From assembly GCF_000155675.2 (NCBI RefSeq), contig NC_020911.1:486501-550500 (forward strand): 64,000 nt of DNA, given 5' to 3'. Origin of the DNA: Octadecabacter antarcticus 307 (GTDB taxonomy: Bacteria; Pseudomonadota; Alphaproteobacteria; Rhodobacterales; Rhodobacteraceae). Within the stretch, counting starts at the first letter, position 1; the number at the start of each line of letters is the position of its first letter. The notes beneath the pieces are model-generated. The model ran no database searches. It was not told the origin of the DNA and worked only from the letters and a program-made list of their open reading frames with translations. Position numbers and translations under genes: made by a program. Shown here piece by piece: positions 52,076-60,023 of this stretch.

Positions 52076-53301
52076 GTGGTTTCAAAGGGTCGTCGCAACA
52101 CTTTAATCTTTTTGGAAAGATGGAGTGTTTATTATGAAGTATCGCACACGGACGTCTTATACGGACCAACAGAAGTCTGAGATGTGGGATCGGTGGCAAC
52201 GCGGTGATTCAATGGGCTCGATTGGCCGTCACTTCAATCGTGCGTCGTCGTCTATTTTCCCTCACTTGGTGCGAACTGGTGGGATCCGCCCCGCTGATCG
52301 CGCGCGGTCGCAATGTGCTTTGAGCCTCATTGAACGGGAAGTGATTTCCCGTGGGCTTGTCACAAAGCAGTCGTTTCGTCTCATCGCACAAAACCTGAAC
52401 CGGTCACCTTCGACGATCAGCCGAGAGGTTCGCAGGAACGGCGGGCGACAAGCCTATCGTGCAACTCCTTCAGACCAACGCGCTTGGGACTGCGCAGCGC
52501 GGCCCAAATTGTGTAAGCTCTCATTCAACGATCCTTTGTGCCACTTGATAGCGCGAAAGCTGCGTCGGAAATGGTCACCGCAGCAAATCGCAGGCTGGCT
52601 CAAACGCAGATATCCTGATGAAGAGCAAAATCGCGTGTCACACGAAACGATATATCGCAGTCTCTATGTCCAAACTCGCGGGGTTTTGAAGAAGGAATTG
52701 CAGGAATGTCTGCGCAGTCCACGTGCGATCCGACGCTCCCGGCATGCCACTCAGAAGGGACTTGAGTTACGCAAAATCAAGAATGCTGTTTCAATTAGCG
52801 AACGCCCAGCAGAGGTAGAGGATCGTGCCGTTCCGGGGCATTGGGAGGGCGATTTAATCGCGGGATCGAACAACAGCTACATCGCAACGCTTGTGGAGCG
52901 CCATTCCCGTTTTGTGATGTTGGCCAAAGTCACGAACAAAGACACCCAGAGCGTGACGACAGCCTTGATCAAACAAGCACGAAAGCTTCCCAGAGAACTC
53001 TACAAATCCCTGACTTGGGATCGTGGATCAGAGATGGCGGGGCATCGAAAATTTACCGTTGCCACAAATATCGATGTCTATTTTTGTGATCCTCAATCTC
53101 CGTGGCAGCGCGGCAGCAACGAAAATACCAACCGCCTTCTCAGACGGTGCTTTCCCAAAGGCACCGATATATCCGGATTTAGCCACGCTAAGCTCAGCGC
53201 TGTCGCACGCCAACTTAACGAGCGACCAAGAAAGACCTTGCAATACCATACCCCAGCAGAGAAACTTGAAGCCTGTGTGGCAGCGACCCATTGAAACCGC
53301 A
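52076..53301 (+). mobile_element. IS30-family element
   Basis: Imperfect terminal inverted repeats bracket the transposase: left TGTGGTTTCAAAGGGTCGTC and right (reverse complement) TGCGGTTTCAATGGGTCGCT. The stop codon of the gene lies in the right repeat. I could not confirm a target duplication. Confidence 0.8.
52134..53294 (+). CDS. IS30-family transposase
   Basis: The 386-residue protein appears complete. It has N-terminal helix-turn-helices (MWDRWQRGDSMGSIGRHFNRASSSIF; then FRLIAQNLNRSPSTISREVRRNGG), the central KWSPQQIAGWLKRRYPDEEQNRVSHETIYRSLYVQ, and the DDE core with VPGHWEGDLIAGSNNSYIATLVERHSR, SLTWDRGSEMAGHRKF and PWQRGSNENTNRLLRRCFPKGTD. It is possibly active. ATG at 52134; a GTG at 52125 is possible. 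Confidence 0.93.
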   Translation: MKYRTRTSYTDQQKSEMWDRWQRGDSMGSIGRHFNRASSSIFPHLVRTGGIRPADRARSQCALSLIEREVISRGLVTKQSFRLIAQNLNRSPSTISREVRRNGGRQAYRATPSDQRAWDCAARPKLCKLSFNDPLCHLIARKLRRKWSPQQIAGWLKRRYPDEEQNRVSHETIYRSLYVQTRGVLKKELQECLRSPRAIRRSRHATQKGLELRKIKNAVSISERPAEVEDRAVPGHWEGDLIAGSNNSYIATLVERHSRFVMLAKVTNKDTQSVTTALIKQARKLPRELYKSLTWDRGSEMAGHRKFTVATNIDVYFCDPQSPWQRGSNENTNRLLRRCFPKGTDISGFSHAKLSAVARQLNERPRKTLQYHTPAEKLEACVAATH

Positions 53302-53728
53302 ACGTTGAGCAACCGTTGGCACGGCATTCCAAGTAATCTCAGGGATAAACTAATTAGTCGGGGAGCCAACTTCAGGGCGCGGTTGTACTAAGACCAGTTC
53401 TTCGAACGCTAAATCGGGGCGGCAGGTTTGACTATGAAGGCCACTTCCCTACCGGTATCGCAACATGGATCCCGACAGTCAGCCATTTGTGCAACAAAGC
53501 CATAACGACCGCCAAAGCTGAATGGCTAATTCCGTCCTCCGGACGCGAATATCCGCACCCAAAAAATACCTCATATTATTCGTAACTTAACACTTCTGGA
53601 TCTTTAGAAGGTCAAGTTGAACCATACTTAGAGATAGTCCTACTTTTTCGACCAGTGTGCAACCTTGCTAGGTTTTTGATCCCCTGGTTTGATGGTGCGA
53701 TCTATTCTTTGGAATGGAAGGAAGCATT
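53302..53728. other. IS remnants without a recognisable gene
   Basis: I see no intact gene in this stretch. At 53485-53501 there is a lone IS5-type terminal repeat (ATTTGTGCAACAAAGCC), identical in core to the ends of the IS5 element at 40.1-42.0 kb, evidence of a deleted IS5 copy. From about 53630 the DNA probably belongs to the left end of the IS481-family element. Confidence 0.6.
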
Positions 53729-54016
53729 ATGGGACAAATACGTCATGGCTGCGCCACGACTACGCACGCCATCAGAGCAACAATACAGCGATCGCAAGCT
53801 ACGACCGCAGCTTTGAGTCGAGAACTTGGTATAAATGTCAAAACGGTCTCCAAATGGCGCAAGCGCAAAACTGTAGAAGACCGCAAGACTGGCCCCACGG
53901 ACCCCAGTTCGACCGTTCTCAGCGCGGGGAAGAGGCGATGATCGTCTCTTTTCGACGTCATACGCTCCTACCGCTGGATGATTGTCTTTATGCCTTGCAG
54001 CCAACTATCCCACATC

Positions 54017-54056
54017 CATTGCCCGGCAGTTGCTTGCGGAGCAAGCAATGAGAGGG
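54017..54056 (+). repeat. Palindromic insertion element, copy 8 (40 bp)
   Basis: CATTGCCCGGCA, stem TTGCTTGC / GCAAGCAA with loop GGA, tail GAGAGGG. It splits PTIPH from RSSLHRC of the IS481 transposase; removing 40 bp restores a readable codon series. Confidence 0.9.
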
Positions 54057-54232
54057 GGACGCGATCTTCCCTGCATCGTTGTTTGCAACGGCATGGGATA
54101 TCCCGACTGCCAGATATGGAGGGCGACAAGCCGAAACGACAAAAGTTCAAACGCTATCCGATCGGATATTTTCATATCGACATTGCAGAGTTGCGCACCA
54201 ACGAAGGAAAACTTTATCTCTTTGTTGCCATT

Positions 54233-54272
54233 CATTGCCCGGCAGTGAATCGCAAAGCGATGTCACGAGAGG
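54233..54272 (+). repeat. Palindromic insertion element, copy 9 (40 bp)
   Basis: CATTGCCCGGCA, stem TGAATCGC / GCGATGTCA with loop AAA, tail GAGAGG. The insertion site is unambiguous: removing exactly 40 bp rejoins gttgccatt with gaccgaaccagc, giving FVAIDRTSKFAVARLVEKA of the IS481 transposase, with no duplicated bases. Confidence 0.93.
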
Positions 54273-54631
54273 GACCGAACCAGCAAGTTTGCCGTGGCAC
54301 GGCTTGTAGAAAAAGCAAATCGCAAGACGGCCTGGGAGTTCCTGGAGGCTGTGCTGAAAGCGGTGCCATACAAGATCCACACAATTCTGACGGACAAGGG
54401 CATTCAATTTTGTGAGCAACCACGTAACCGGAACACACCATATTCGCGGCCTATGCGGTTCGACATGATCTGCGATGCCAACAGGATTGAGCACCGGCTG
54501 ACCAAGCCCAACCATCCATGGACCAATGGCCAGGTTGAGCGGATGAACCGCACGATCAAGGACGCAACAGTCAAGCTATATGAACCGGCCCGGCTTTACC
54601 GGAGGGCAAAACTCTCGGAGAATTGCCCGTT

Positions 54632-54973
54632 ATGGAACAGACACAAAAGAAGAAGACCTCGAAGCCGTATTCACCTGAGTTCCGCGAGCGTGCGGTTCGG
54701 CTGCTTATGGAACACCGCGATGAATATCAGAGCGAAGCTGCGGCGCTGACGGCGATCGCGGGTAAATTGGGTTGTTCGCCGGACAGCCTTCGCGTTTGGG
54801 CCCGTCAGGTCCAGCGCGATGGCGGCGAACGGCCAGAGCCTACCAGCGCTGAGAAGGCGCGGATCAAGGAACTTGAGCGTGAGAACCGCGAACTGCGTCA
54901 AGCCAATGAGATTTTGCGTAAGGCGTCGGCGTATTTTGCACAGGCGGAGCTCGACCGCCCGTTTCGCAAATGA
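54632..54973 (+). CDS. IS3-family transposase OrfA
   Basis: The 113-residue helix-turn-helix protein has KKKTSKPYSPEFRERAVRLLMEHRDEYQSEAAALTAIAGKLGCSPDSLRVWARQ and a C-terminal leucine-zipper-like coiled coil (IKELERENRELRQANEILRKASAYFAQAELDR). It binds the IS ends. The stop overlaps the start of orfB (ATGA). I see no A-rich slippery heptamer, so translational coupling seems likelier than the usual -1 frameshift fusion. Confidence 0.92.
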   Translation: MEQTQKKKTSKPYSPEFRERAVRLLMEHRDEYQSEAAALTAIAGKLGCSPDSLRVWARQVQRDGGERPEPTSAEKARIKELERENRELRQANEILRKASAYFAQAELDRPFRK

Positions 54974-55917
54974 TGGATTTCATTGCGGAAAGCCGAGAGA
55001 CACTTGGGGTCGAGCCAATCTGCAGGGCGCTGCAGTTTGCCCCTTCCACTTATTATGACCGGCGCGCCATCGCGCGTGATCCTGAGCGGGCGTCAGCTCG
55101 TGCCAAGTCTGATGCCGCTCTGAGCGTCAAGATCGACGGGGCCTGGGCGGACAACTGCAAACTCTACGGAGCCCGAAAGATTTGGCATGTTCTGCGACGG
55201 GAGGGTGAGGATGTTGCCCGCTGCACTGTGGAGCGGTTGATGCGCGCCTTGGGCATCAAAGGCGTCGTTCGTGGCAAGAAGGTCATTACCACGAACCCGG
55301 ACACGTCTTTGCCATGCCCCCCTCTCGGCAGATTTGCTTTGCAAATCGCCTGCCAGGCAATGGACGACAAGGTGAACCGCCTGTTCAAGGCGGATCGGCC
55401 AAACAAGCTGTGGGTTTCAGACTTCACTTACGTGCCCACATGGTCAGGGACAGTCTACGTCGCGTTCGTGATTGATGTCTTTGCAAGGCGGATCGTAGGC
55501 TGGCGCACATCGACATCAATGAAGACCCAATTCGTGCTCGACGCGTTGGAGCAAGCAATCTGGCAAAGAAAAACACCAGATAACAAGGCTTTGGTCCACC
55601 ACTCGGACCGCGGATCACAATACCTGTCGATCAAGTATACCGAGCGCCTGGCCGAGGCCGAAATCGATCTCTCGGTCGGAACCGTCGGTGATGCCTACGA
55701 CAATGCGCTGGCCGAGTGCGTCATCGGCCTCTTCAAAACCGAAGTCATCAACCAAATCGGTCCATGGAAATCGATGCGTGAGGTTGAGTGGGAAACGCTG
55801 AAATGGGTCGATTGGTATAACAACCGCCGCCTGCTCGGCCCCATCGGATACATCACACCCGCAGAAGCAGAGGAGGCGTTCTATGCAAACCTGAACAAAC
55901 TCGATATGGTCGCCTAG
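54970..55917 (+). CDS. IS3-family transposase OrfB carrying an in-frame 14-residue insertion
   Basis: The 315-residue DDE integrase has an HTH_21 region (YGARKIWHVLRREGEDVARCTVERLMRALGIKGVVRGKK) and an rve core: first Asp in LWVSDFTYVPTWSGTVYVAFVIDVFARRIVGWR, second in LVHHSDRGSQYLSIKYTERL and the glutamate in DNALAECVIGLFKTEVI. Between TSLPCP and DDKVNRLFKADRPNK, 14 residues (PLGRFALQIACQAM) come from palindromic element copy 10. The frame is preserved, so a full-length but modified enzyme could be made. Confidence 0.92.
   Translation: MMDFIAESRETLGVEPICRALQFAPSTYYDRRAIARDPERASARAKSDAALSVKIDGAWADNCKLYGARKIWHVLRREGEDVARCTVERLMRALGIKGVVRGKKVITTNPDTSLPCPPLGRFALQIACQAMDDKVNRLFKADRPNKLWVSDFTYVPTWSGTVYVAFVIDVFARRIVGWRTSTSMKTQFVLDALEQAIWQRKTPDNKALVHHSDRGSQYLSIKYTERLAEAEIDLSVGTVGDAYDNALAECVIGLFKTEVINQIGPWKSMREVEWETLKWVDWYNNRRLLGPIGYITPAEAEEAFYANLNKLDMVA
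55321..55362 (-). repeat. Palindromic insertion element, copy 10 (42 bp, in frame)
   Basis: Minus-strand form CATTGCCTGGCA, stem GGCGATTTGC / GCAAATCTGCC with loop AAA, tail GAGAGG. At 42 bp it adds 14 codons to the IS3 orfB without a stop. Its stem is the longest of the set. Confidence 0.92.
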
Positions 55918-55963
55918 TCATTGAATAAATCACCCTCCGGTAAAGCCGGGGCGGTTCAGTTAG

Positions 55964-57108
55964 CCGTCTTGCTGACCGGTAAATCTGTATGTCAGATGTT
56001 CCCCTGCAGGACACACATACACGTCCAGATCGCGGTCATATGCAAAGTCAGCTTTATCAAATTGACCGCGCGCTGCAGCATTTGGGGTCATCGGCTTCGG
56101 GACAACGACCGAGATGCCGGCCGCTTCACTGGCAACAATTTCCTCGCCCTTGTAATAACCCTTATCCACTGCCCGGCAGTGCATGTTTACATGCATGAGA
56201 GGGGGCGATTGCTATGAGCGTCCGTCGTCATGGCATCGCGCGCTGCAACAGCCATCATCGACAAAGCGTCGCGATCAAAGCCAAGCATGGTGACGTCGTG
56301 CGCAACGATCAGGTGGTTATCAGCCTCGACAGCCGTTTGAACATTGTAGCCTACAATACGTGGCATGCGCGCCGTTGTTGTCATTGATCTGGCATCTGGG
56401 TCGCTGAATGAGACCTGTGTTTCGCCCGTCTTGTCCATCTGCTGTTCAATTGATCTGTAGCGCACGGCTTCCTTTTGCTGGTGTTCCTGCTTCCTCAGGG
56501 TGCGTTCCATGCGGGCTTCCGGCAGCCATTGTGCCAGTTTGCTCGAACACCTCATCGGCGCGATCCAATTCACCCAAGTATCGCTCAATGGTTTTGTCGA
56601 TCTCACCCAACTTCTGGCGCAGCTTGCCGCGCGTATAATTCTTGGCCTTGGAATTTACCGCCTTGAACCGACTGCCATCGATGGCGACCACGTCCCCATC
56701 AAGCAGATCCATATTGCGGCACAAAGCCACGAACTGCTGACACACCTTGCGGATCACAGGACCGTTATCTTTGCGGAAGTCGGCAATCGTCTTGAAGTCC
56801 GGCTTCAGCCGGCCCGTCAGCCAAATGAGCTCTAGATTGCGACCGCACTCTCGTCCCAAACGACGCGATGACTGCACTTGATTGAGATATCCGGAGAGAT
56901 AAATTCGCAGCATCAGCCCCGGATGGTAGCCGGGCCAACCAGTGGCGGCGGGCTGTGCGTTGAAGCCAAGCACCGCCAAATCCAGCATGTCGGCAAAAGC
57001 ATCAATGGCACGGACGGGACTGTTCTCATCAACATAATCGTCGAGATTTTCGGGCAGCAAGATCGTCTGCTGACGGTCTAAACCTTCGATGAACAGCGTC
57101 ATGAACAA
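55964..57108 (-). pseudogene. IS1182-family transposase, frameshifted, interrupted and truncated
   Basis: The N-terminal half is intact: FIEGLDRQQTILLPENLDDYVDENSPVRAIDAFADMLDL, GYHPGLMLRIYLSGYLNQVQSSRRL, KPDFKTIADFRKDNGPVIRKVCQQFVALCRNMDLLDGDVVAIDGSRFKAVNSK. A one-base change near 56523 shifts it into the second frame (PEARMERTLRKQ...TGETQVSFSDPDARSM...VGYNVQTAVEADNHLIVAHDV). Palindromic element copy 11 follows, then DKGYYKGEEIVASEAAGISVVVPKPMTPNAAARGQFDK, and the IS3 boundary cuts the rest. Confidence 0.88.
56167..56203 (+). repeat. Palindromic insertion element, copy 11 (37 bp)
   Basis: CACTGCCCGGCA, stem TGCATG / CATGCA with loop TTTA, tail GAGAGGG. It interrupts the IS1182 transposase just before DKGYYKGEE. 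Its core is almost the same as that of copy 3. Confidence 0.9.
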
Positions 57109-57211
57109 CCTCCGTATCGAGTACAGAAACTATACCATAATTGGGGAAAAGCAGGGGGGTTTTCACACAGCCTCTCCCCAGAGCAGACCTCCGCTCCAAC
57201 TTTGTTCACCT

Positions 57212-57867
57212 CTAGCGCACCGGATCAAACAGCGCGTCATCCAGTGTGCAATCGCGTATTACATCCGCGCCACACTCCCGTGGTTCCAATTCCCGCGTTA
57301 GGCAAATGCGTGCTTCTTGGAAGCGACCCGCGCGGCAGGTGATGGTGATTTGGTCCGGCGACAGGAATGGATTGTCGCGTATGAAGGCCTCTTCGATCAA
57401 GGATGCGGGCAAGGTGACGGGGTTTTCCAATTGGCGGAAGACTTCGGGGCGCATCACGTGGTCATACGCCTCTTGTGCCAATGCAAAATAGTCGTCCGGC
57501 GACAGGCCTGAACGCGATCCATGCTTGTTCCATTGATGCCACGCAAGGCTACTGGTGCCCAGATATCAGCCATCGCAGTCGTGTCCGTGCGCGACGGATT
57601 GTGGAACGTGTGGCGACAGTCAGCGGGCCAGTCGGATTTAAATTGTGGCCAAAGCCCGTGCAGCACCCAGCCGAAATCCGCATCAGCATCGCATTGTGGT
57701 GATCCGCGGGAATCGCCCTGCAACGCGCACCAATTTGGCGACCATGACAGGGACAAAACATAGTAGTCAAAATCGCCCGCAGTGTCTTGCGCCTTGGCTG
57801 GCAGGGCAATCAAGCATAACAAGGCCCAAGATAGGATCGCATTTCGCAACATTTGGGGTCTTTCCAT
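57212..57867 (-). pseudogene. Ribonuclease T2 family protein with a frameshift
   Basis: Frame one has a signal peptide (ILSWALLCLIALPAKA), DYYVLSLSWSPNWCAL and the catalytic CAS I motif FGWVLHGLWPQ. Near 57550 (gtagccttgcgtgg) one base seems missing. The other frame then gives the second active-site motif WHQWNKHGSRSGLSPDDYFALAQEAYD and continues MRPEVFRQLENPVTLPASLIEEAFIRDNPFLSPDQITITC to a stop at 57212. Either a recent pseudogene or a sequencing error; both halves are otherwise intact. Confidence 0.85.
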
Positions 57868-57984
57868 AATCCAGTCGCCCGACTATATAACATCTAAGTT
57901 CCCCGACAATGTGAACCTGGCCGAAAGCGGTCCGCCCCCTCAAGGGCTCGGGGAAGACATGTCGATTGATAAGGAGAAAGCGCG

Positions 57985-58734
57985 ATGAGCGGTATACCAA
58001 TTATGGCCAAAGCCACAGCAGTTTGGCTGTGTGACAACACCACAATGACATTCAAACAGATCGCGGATTTCTGCGCGCTGCACGAGCTTGAAGTCCAAGG
58101 TATCGCTGACGGCGATGTTGCGGCTGGCGTCAAAGGGTTTGACCCGCTTACGAACAAACAACTGACCCAAGATGAGATTGATCGGGGCGAAGCGGACCCA
58201 ACCTACAGGCTAAAGCTGTTGTTTCACCCTGGATCAGCCGGCGAAGAAAAGCGCCGTGGCCCACGTTATACGCCATTGTCCAAGCGTCAGGACCGTCCTG
58301 CGTCGATCTATTGGTTGGTCAAATTTCACCCTGAGTTGGCTGATGGTCAGATCTCAAAACTGGTCGGCACCACGAAACCAACCATTCAGGCGATCCGCGA
58401 ACGCACGCATTGGAATATCAACAACATCGAACCGATTGATCCGGTCGCGCTGGGCCTTTGCAAGCAGGTTGAACTGGACGCAGCCGTACAAAAAGCCGCG
58501 GCCAAGAAAGCTAAAGAAGGCGGCGTGATGAGCGATGATGAGCGTCGCAAGCTGGTTTCAACCGAGCAGAGCCTTGGCATGGGCATCGAGTCCAAAATAC
58601 CGTCAGCGATTGAGGGTCTTGAGACGTTCACGCTGGGCGAAAGCATGCCAGAGCCTGATGAGGACACTTCAATTCCGGATAAAGACACATTCTTTAACCT
58701 GCCCAACGACGCAGTTGACGACGACGAAGATTGA
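57985..58734 (+). CDS. trcR: DUF1013 cell-cycle transcriptional regulator (TrcR)
   Basis: The 249-residue protein matches the alphaproteobacterial DUF1013/TrcR family: AKATAVWLCDNTTMTFKQIADFCALHELEVQGIADGDVA, GFDPLTNKQLTQDEI, RRGPRYTPLSKRQDRPASIYWLVKFHPELADGQISKLVGTTKPTIQAIRERTHWN. The last stretch is a helix-turn-helix. It is a conserved DNA-binding protein tied to cell-cycle control in Caulobacter relatives. The C-terminus is highly acidic. Strong ribosome binding site AAGGAGA and a terminator downstream. Confidence 0.92.
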   Translation: MSGIPIMAKATAVWLCDNTTMTFKQIADFCALHELEVQGIADGDVAAGVKGFDPLTNKQLTQDEIDRGEADPTYRLKLLFHPGSAGEEKRRGPRYTPLSKRQDRPASIYWLVKFHPELADGQISKLVGTTKPTIQAIRERTHWNINNIEPIDPVALGLCKQVELDAAVQKAAAKKAKEGGVMSDDERRKLVSTEQSLGMGIESKIPSAIEGLETFTLGESMPEPDEDTSIPDKDTFFNLPNDAVDDDED

Positions 58735-58760
58735 TTCCAGTCTCGATCTTGATCTGAATG

Positions 58761-58789
58761 AAAGCCCCCGAGCGATGCTTGGGGGCTTT
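58761..58789 (+). terminator. Intrinsic terminator of trcR
   Basis: Stem AAAGCCCCCGAG with CTTGGGGGCTTT around a five-base loop, followed by GCTTGTTT; 27 bp after the trcR stop. Confidence 0.88.
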
Positions 58790-58957
58790 GCTTGTTTATT
58801 CATGAAAAATGTTCCGCGCTGGCCTGCGCCAAAGCTGGCTGCAGCATGTTTCGCGATGCCGGAGCCTCCGGCGGGGATATTTACGGCCTTATGTATCAAA
58901 CGCAACAAGCGTGCAAACCACACCAAGCGGGTGTGAGCCATGATTAGGGCGTTGGTC

Positions 58958-59752
58958 TTACTTGCGTGGGTCAGTGTATTCCAGCTTGTCGGGGAAAAAG
59001 CACAGGCTTCCCTCAAACTCGTGGAAAGTGCCAGACGTGACGCGTGTTTCTCTTGTTTCGTCGAACTCGTCTACAAACCTAAAAGCATAGATCAGCCTAA
59101 TGTAATTACTTCCTCCGCGCAGAAGGTCTTTTGGGCTTTCGACATTCCAAACCCTTGTGAGACTTGTGTTACTGTCAGATTTAGCGGGTATAAAGGAGGC
59201 ACGCTGTTCCATTTTTTGACCATGCCGAAGCAAGTTTATCTCTACAACGCCTGCTTCCTTTCCCTCCAATATGTCATAGAATATTTCAACCTGACTGGCG
59301 GGCGTAGAGCCGCTATTGATTATCATTATCTTAGCGGTAAACCTAATATTAGACCCGTCAGAAGCATTGAATTCGCTAATCTTGACGTCCAAGAATTTCG
59401 CATGCAGGTAAGCTCTGGCTTGTTTTTGGCCAATGTCTCTGGTGTCACGTGCCATGTCTTGAGTAGCGATCAGCGTTCGCCAAACAAGCAAGACGACAGC
59501 AATAGTGAAAAACGCCATAACCCACTGTGCAAGCGTGTCACTTGCGGAAACGATACTTCCGTCCCAGAGCCACCACCAGCTACTTGGAAAATTTTCGCCT
59601 TCATATTTTGCGGCGTATCTATCGCACTGGCCGCTATGCTCGCACTTGGCAAAGTCGTAGATTGCATGACCGAACACAAATAAAACAGCGGTTACCCCGC
59701 TGCCAAGGGTCAGCCCAATCGTAAGTCCGATACGCCAAGAGAATTTAGACAT
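58958..59752 (-). CDS. Two-helix membrane protein of unknown function (transposon passenger)
   Basis: The 264-residue protein has two hydrophobic helices (IGLTIGLTLGSGVTAVLFVFGHAIYDF at the N-terminus and WVMAFFTIAVVLLVWRTLIATQDMA near residue 78), then a coiled stretch (ARDTRDIGQKQARAYLHAKFLDV) and a soluble beta-rich domain with IMIINSGSTPASQVEIFYDI. The layout is common in phage- and island-borne proteins; function unknown. It overlaps the DUF6471 gene by 43 bp. A plus-strand frame across the same DNA (58940-59683) is a shadow. Confidence 0.75.
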   Translation of the reverse strand: MSKFSWRIGLTIGLTLGSGVTAVLFVFGHAIYDFAKCEHSGQCDRYAAKYEGENFPSSWWWLWDGSIVSASDTLAQWVMAFFTIAVVLLVWRTLIATQDMARDTRDIGQKQARAYLHAKFLDVKISEFNASDGSNIRFTAKIMIINSGSTPASQVEIFYDILEGKEAGVVEINLLRHGQKMEQRASFIPAKSDSNTSLTRVWNVESPKDLLRGGSNYIRLIYAFRFVDEFDETRETRVTSGTFHEFEGSLCFFPDKLEYTDPRK

Positions 59753-59919
59753 TGAAATAAATACGCCGCTGAGAATTTTCCTCTGCTCAATTTGTTGCGC
59801 ACATTTGGCTCTTTGTCACCAATCAATTCTGCAAGCTTGGCGTATGACACCCCTTTAAGCTTCAGTTGAGACTTCAGGATATTTGCGGCTTTGGCTTCCC
59901 AATCGGACTGATTTGGCAT
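59710..59919 (-). CDS. DUF6471 helix-turn-helix protein (transposon passenger)
   Basis: The 69-residue protein reads MPNQSDWEAKAANILKSQLKLKGVSYAKLAELIGDKEPNVRNKLSRGKFSAAYLFQCLNSLGVSDLRL. It matches DUF6471, a small Xre-like HTH family, and is probably a DNA-binding regulator for this cassette. The ATG at 59919 has GGAGAT upstream. The region between it and the transposase (59920-60023) is very AT-rich with runs of TATATA and likely holds divergent promoters. Confidence 0.85.
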   Translation of the reverse strand: MPNQSDWEAKAANILKSQLKLKGVSYAKLAELIGDKEPNVRNKLSRGKFSAAYLFQCLNSLGVSDLRLG

Positions 59920-60023
59920 TTTGCATCTCCTATGTGATAAAGGCACTATATATATGATATTTACCATTATAAACACAATCATTATACACTACATATGTGA
60001 TATAAGTAATCACAGTTAGAGCA

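Larger units (their letters stand above)
53729..54580 (+). pseudogene. IS481-family transposase, frameshifted, twice interrupted and 3'-truncated
   Basis: The start MGQIRHGCATTTHAIRATIQRSQATTAALSRELGINVKTVSKWRKRKTVEDRKTGP is typical IS481. A two-base excess at about 53929 (gcggggaagag) shifts the frame, which resumes EEAMIVSFRRHTLLPLDDCLYALQPTIPH. Palindromic insertions follow at 54017 and 54233. After them come HRCLQRHGISRLPDMEGDKPKRQKFKRYPIGYFHIDIAEL, LVEKANRKTAWEFLEAVLKAVPYKIHTILTDKGIQF and NHPWTNGQVERMNRTIKDATVK. The gene is then cut by the IS3 element, losing about 80 residues. Confidence 0.88.
54581..55958 (+). mobile_element. IS3-family element
   Basis: Inverted repeats start TGAACCGGCCCGGCTTTACC on the left; the right end (reverse complement) reads TGAACCGCCCCGGCTTTACC. 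The element carries the usual orfA/orfB pair and is 1378 bp long. Its flanks (IS481 gene on the left, IS1182 gene on the right) differ and show no 3-4 bp target duplication, so the junction arose by recombination after insertion. Confidence 0.9.
55959..57180 (-). mobile_element. IS1182-family element, 3'-truncated
   Basis: The right end carries the IS1182-type terminus (GGTTTTCACACAGCCTCT at about 57157-57174), 50 bp upstream of the transposase start. The other end is lost where the IS3 element begins. Confidence 0.8.

Noticed and set aside
54970..54976. Programmed -1 frameshift between IS3 orfA and orfB
   Set aside because: There is no A-rich slippery heptamer in the overlap; an ATGA stop/start overlap suggests coupling instead.
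58940..59683. Plus-strand open frame opposite the membrane protein gene
   Set aside because: Its translation lacks coherent domains, while the minus strand shows two membrane helices and a typical soluble domain with a coupled upstream gene.
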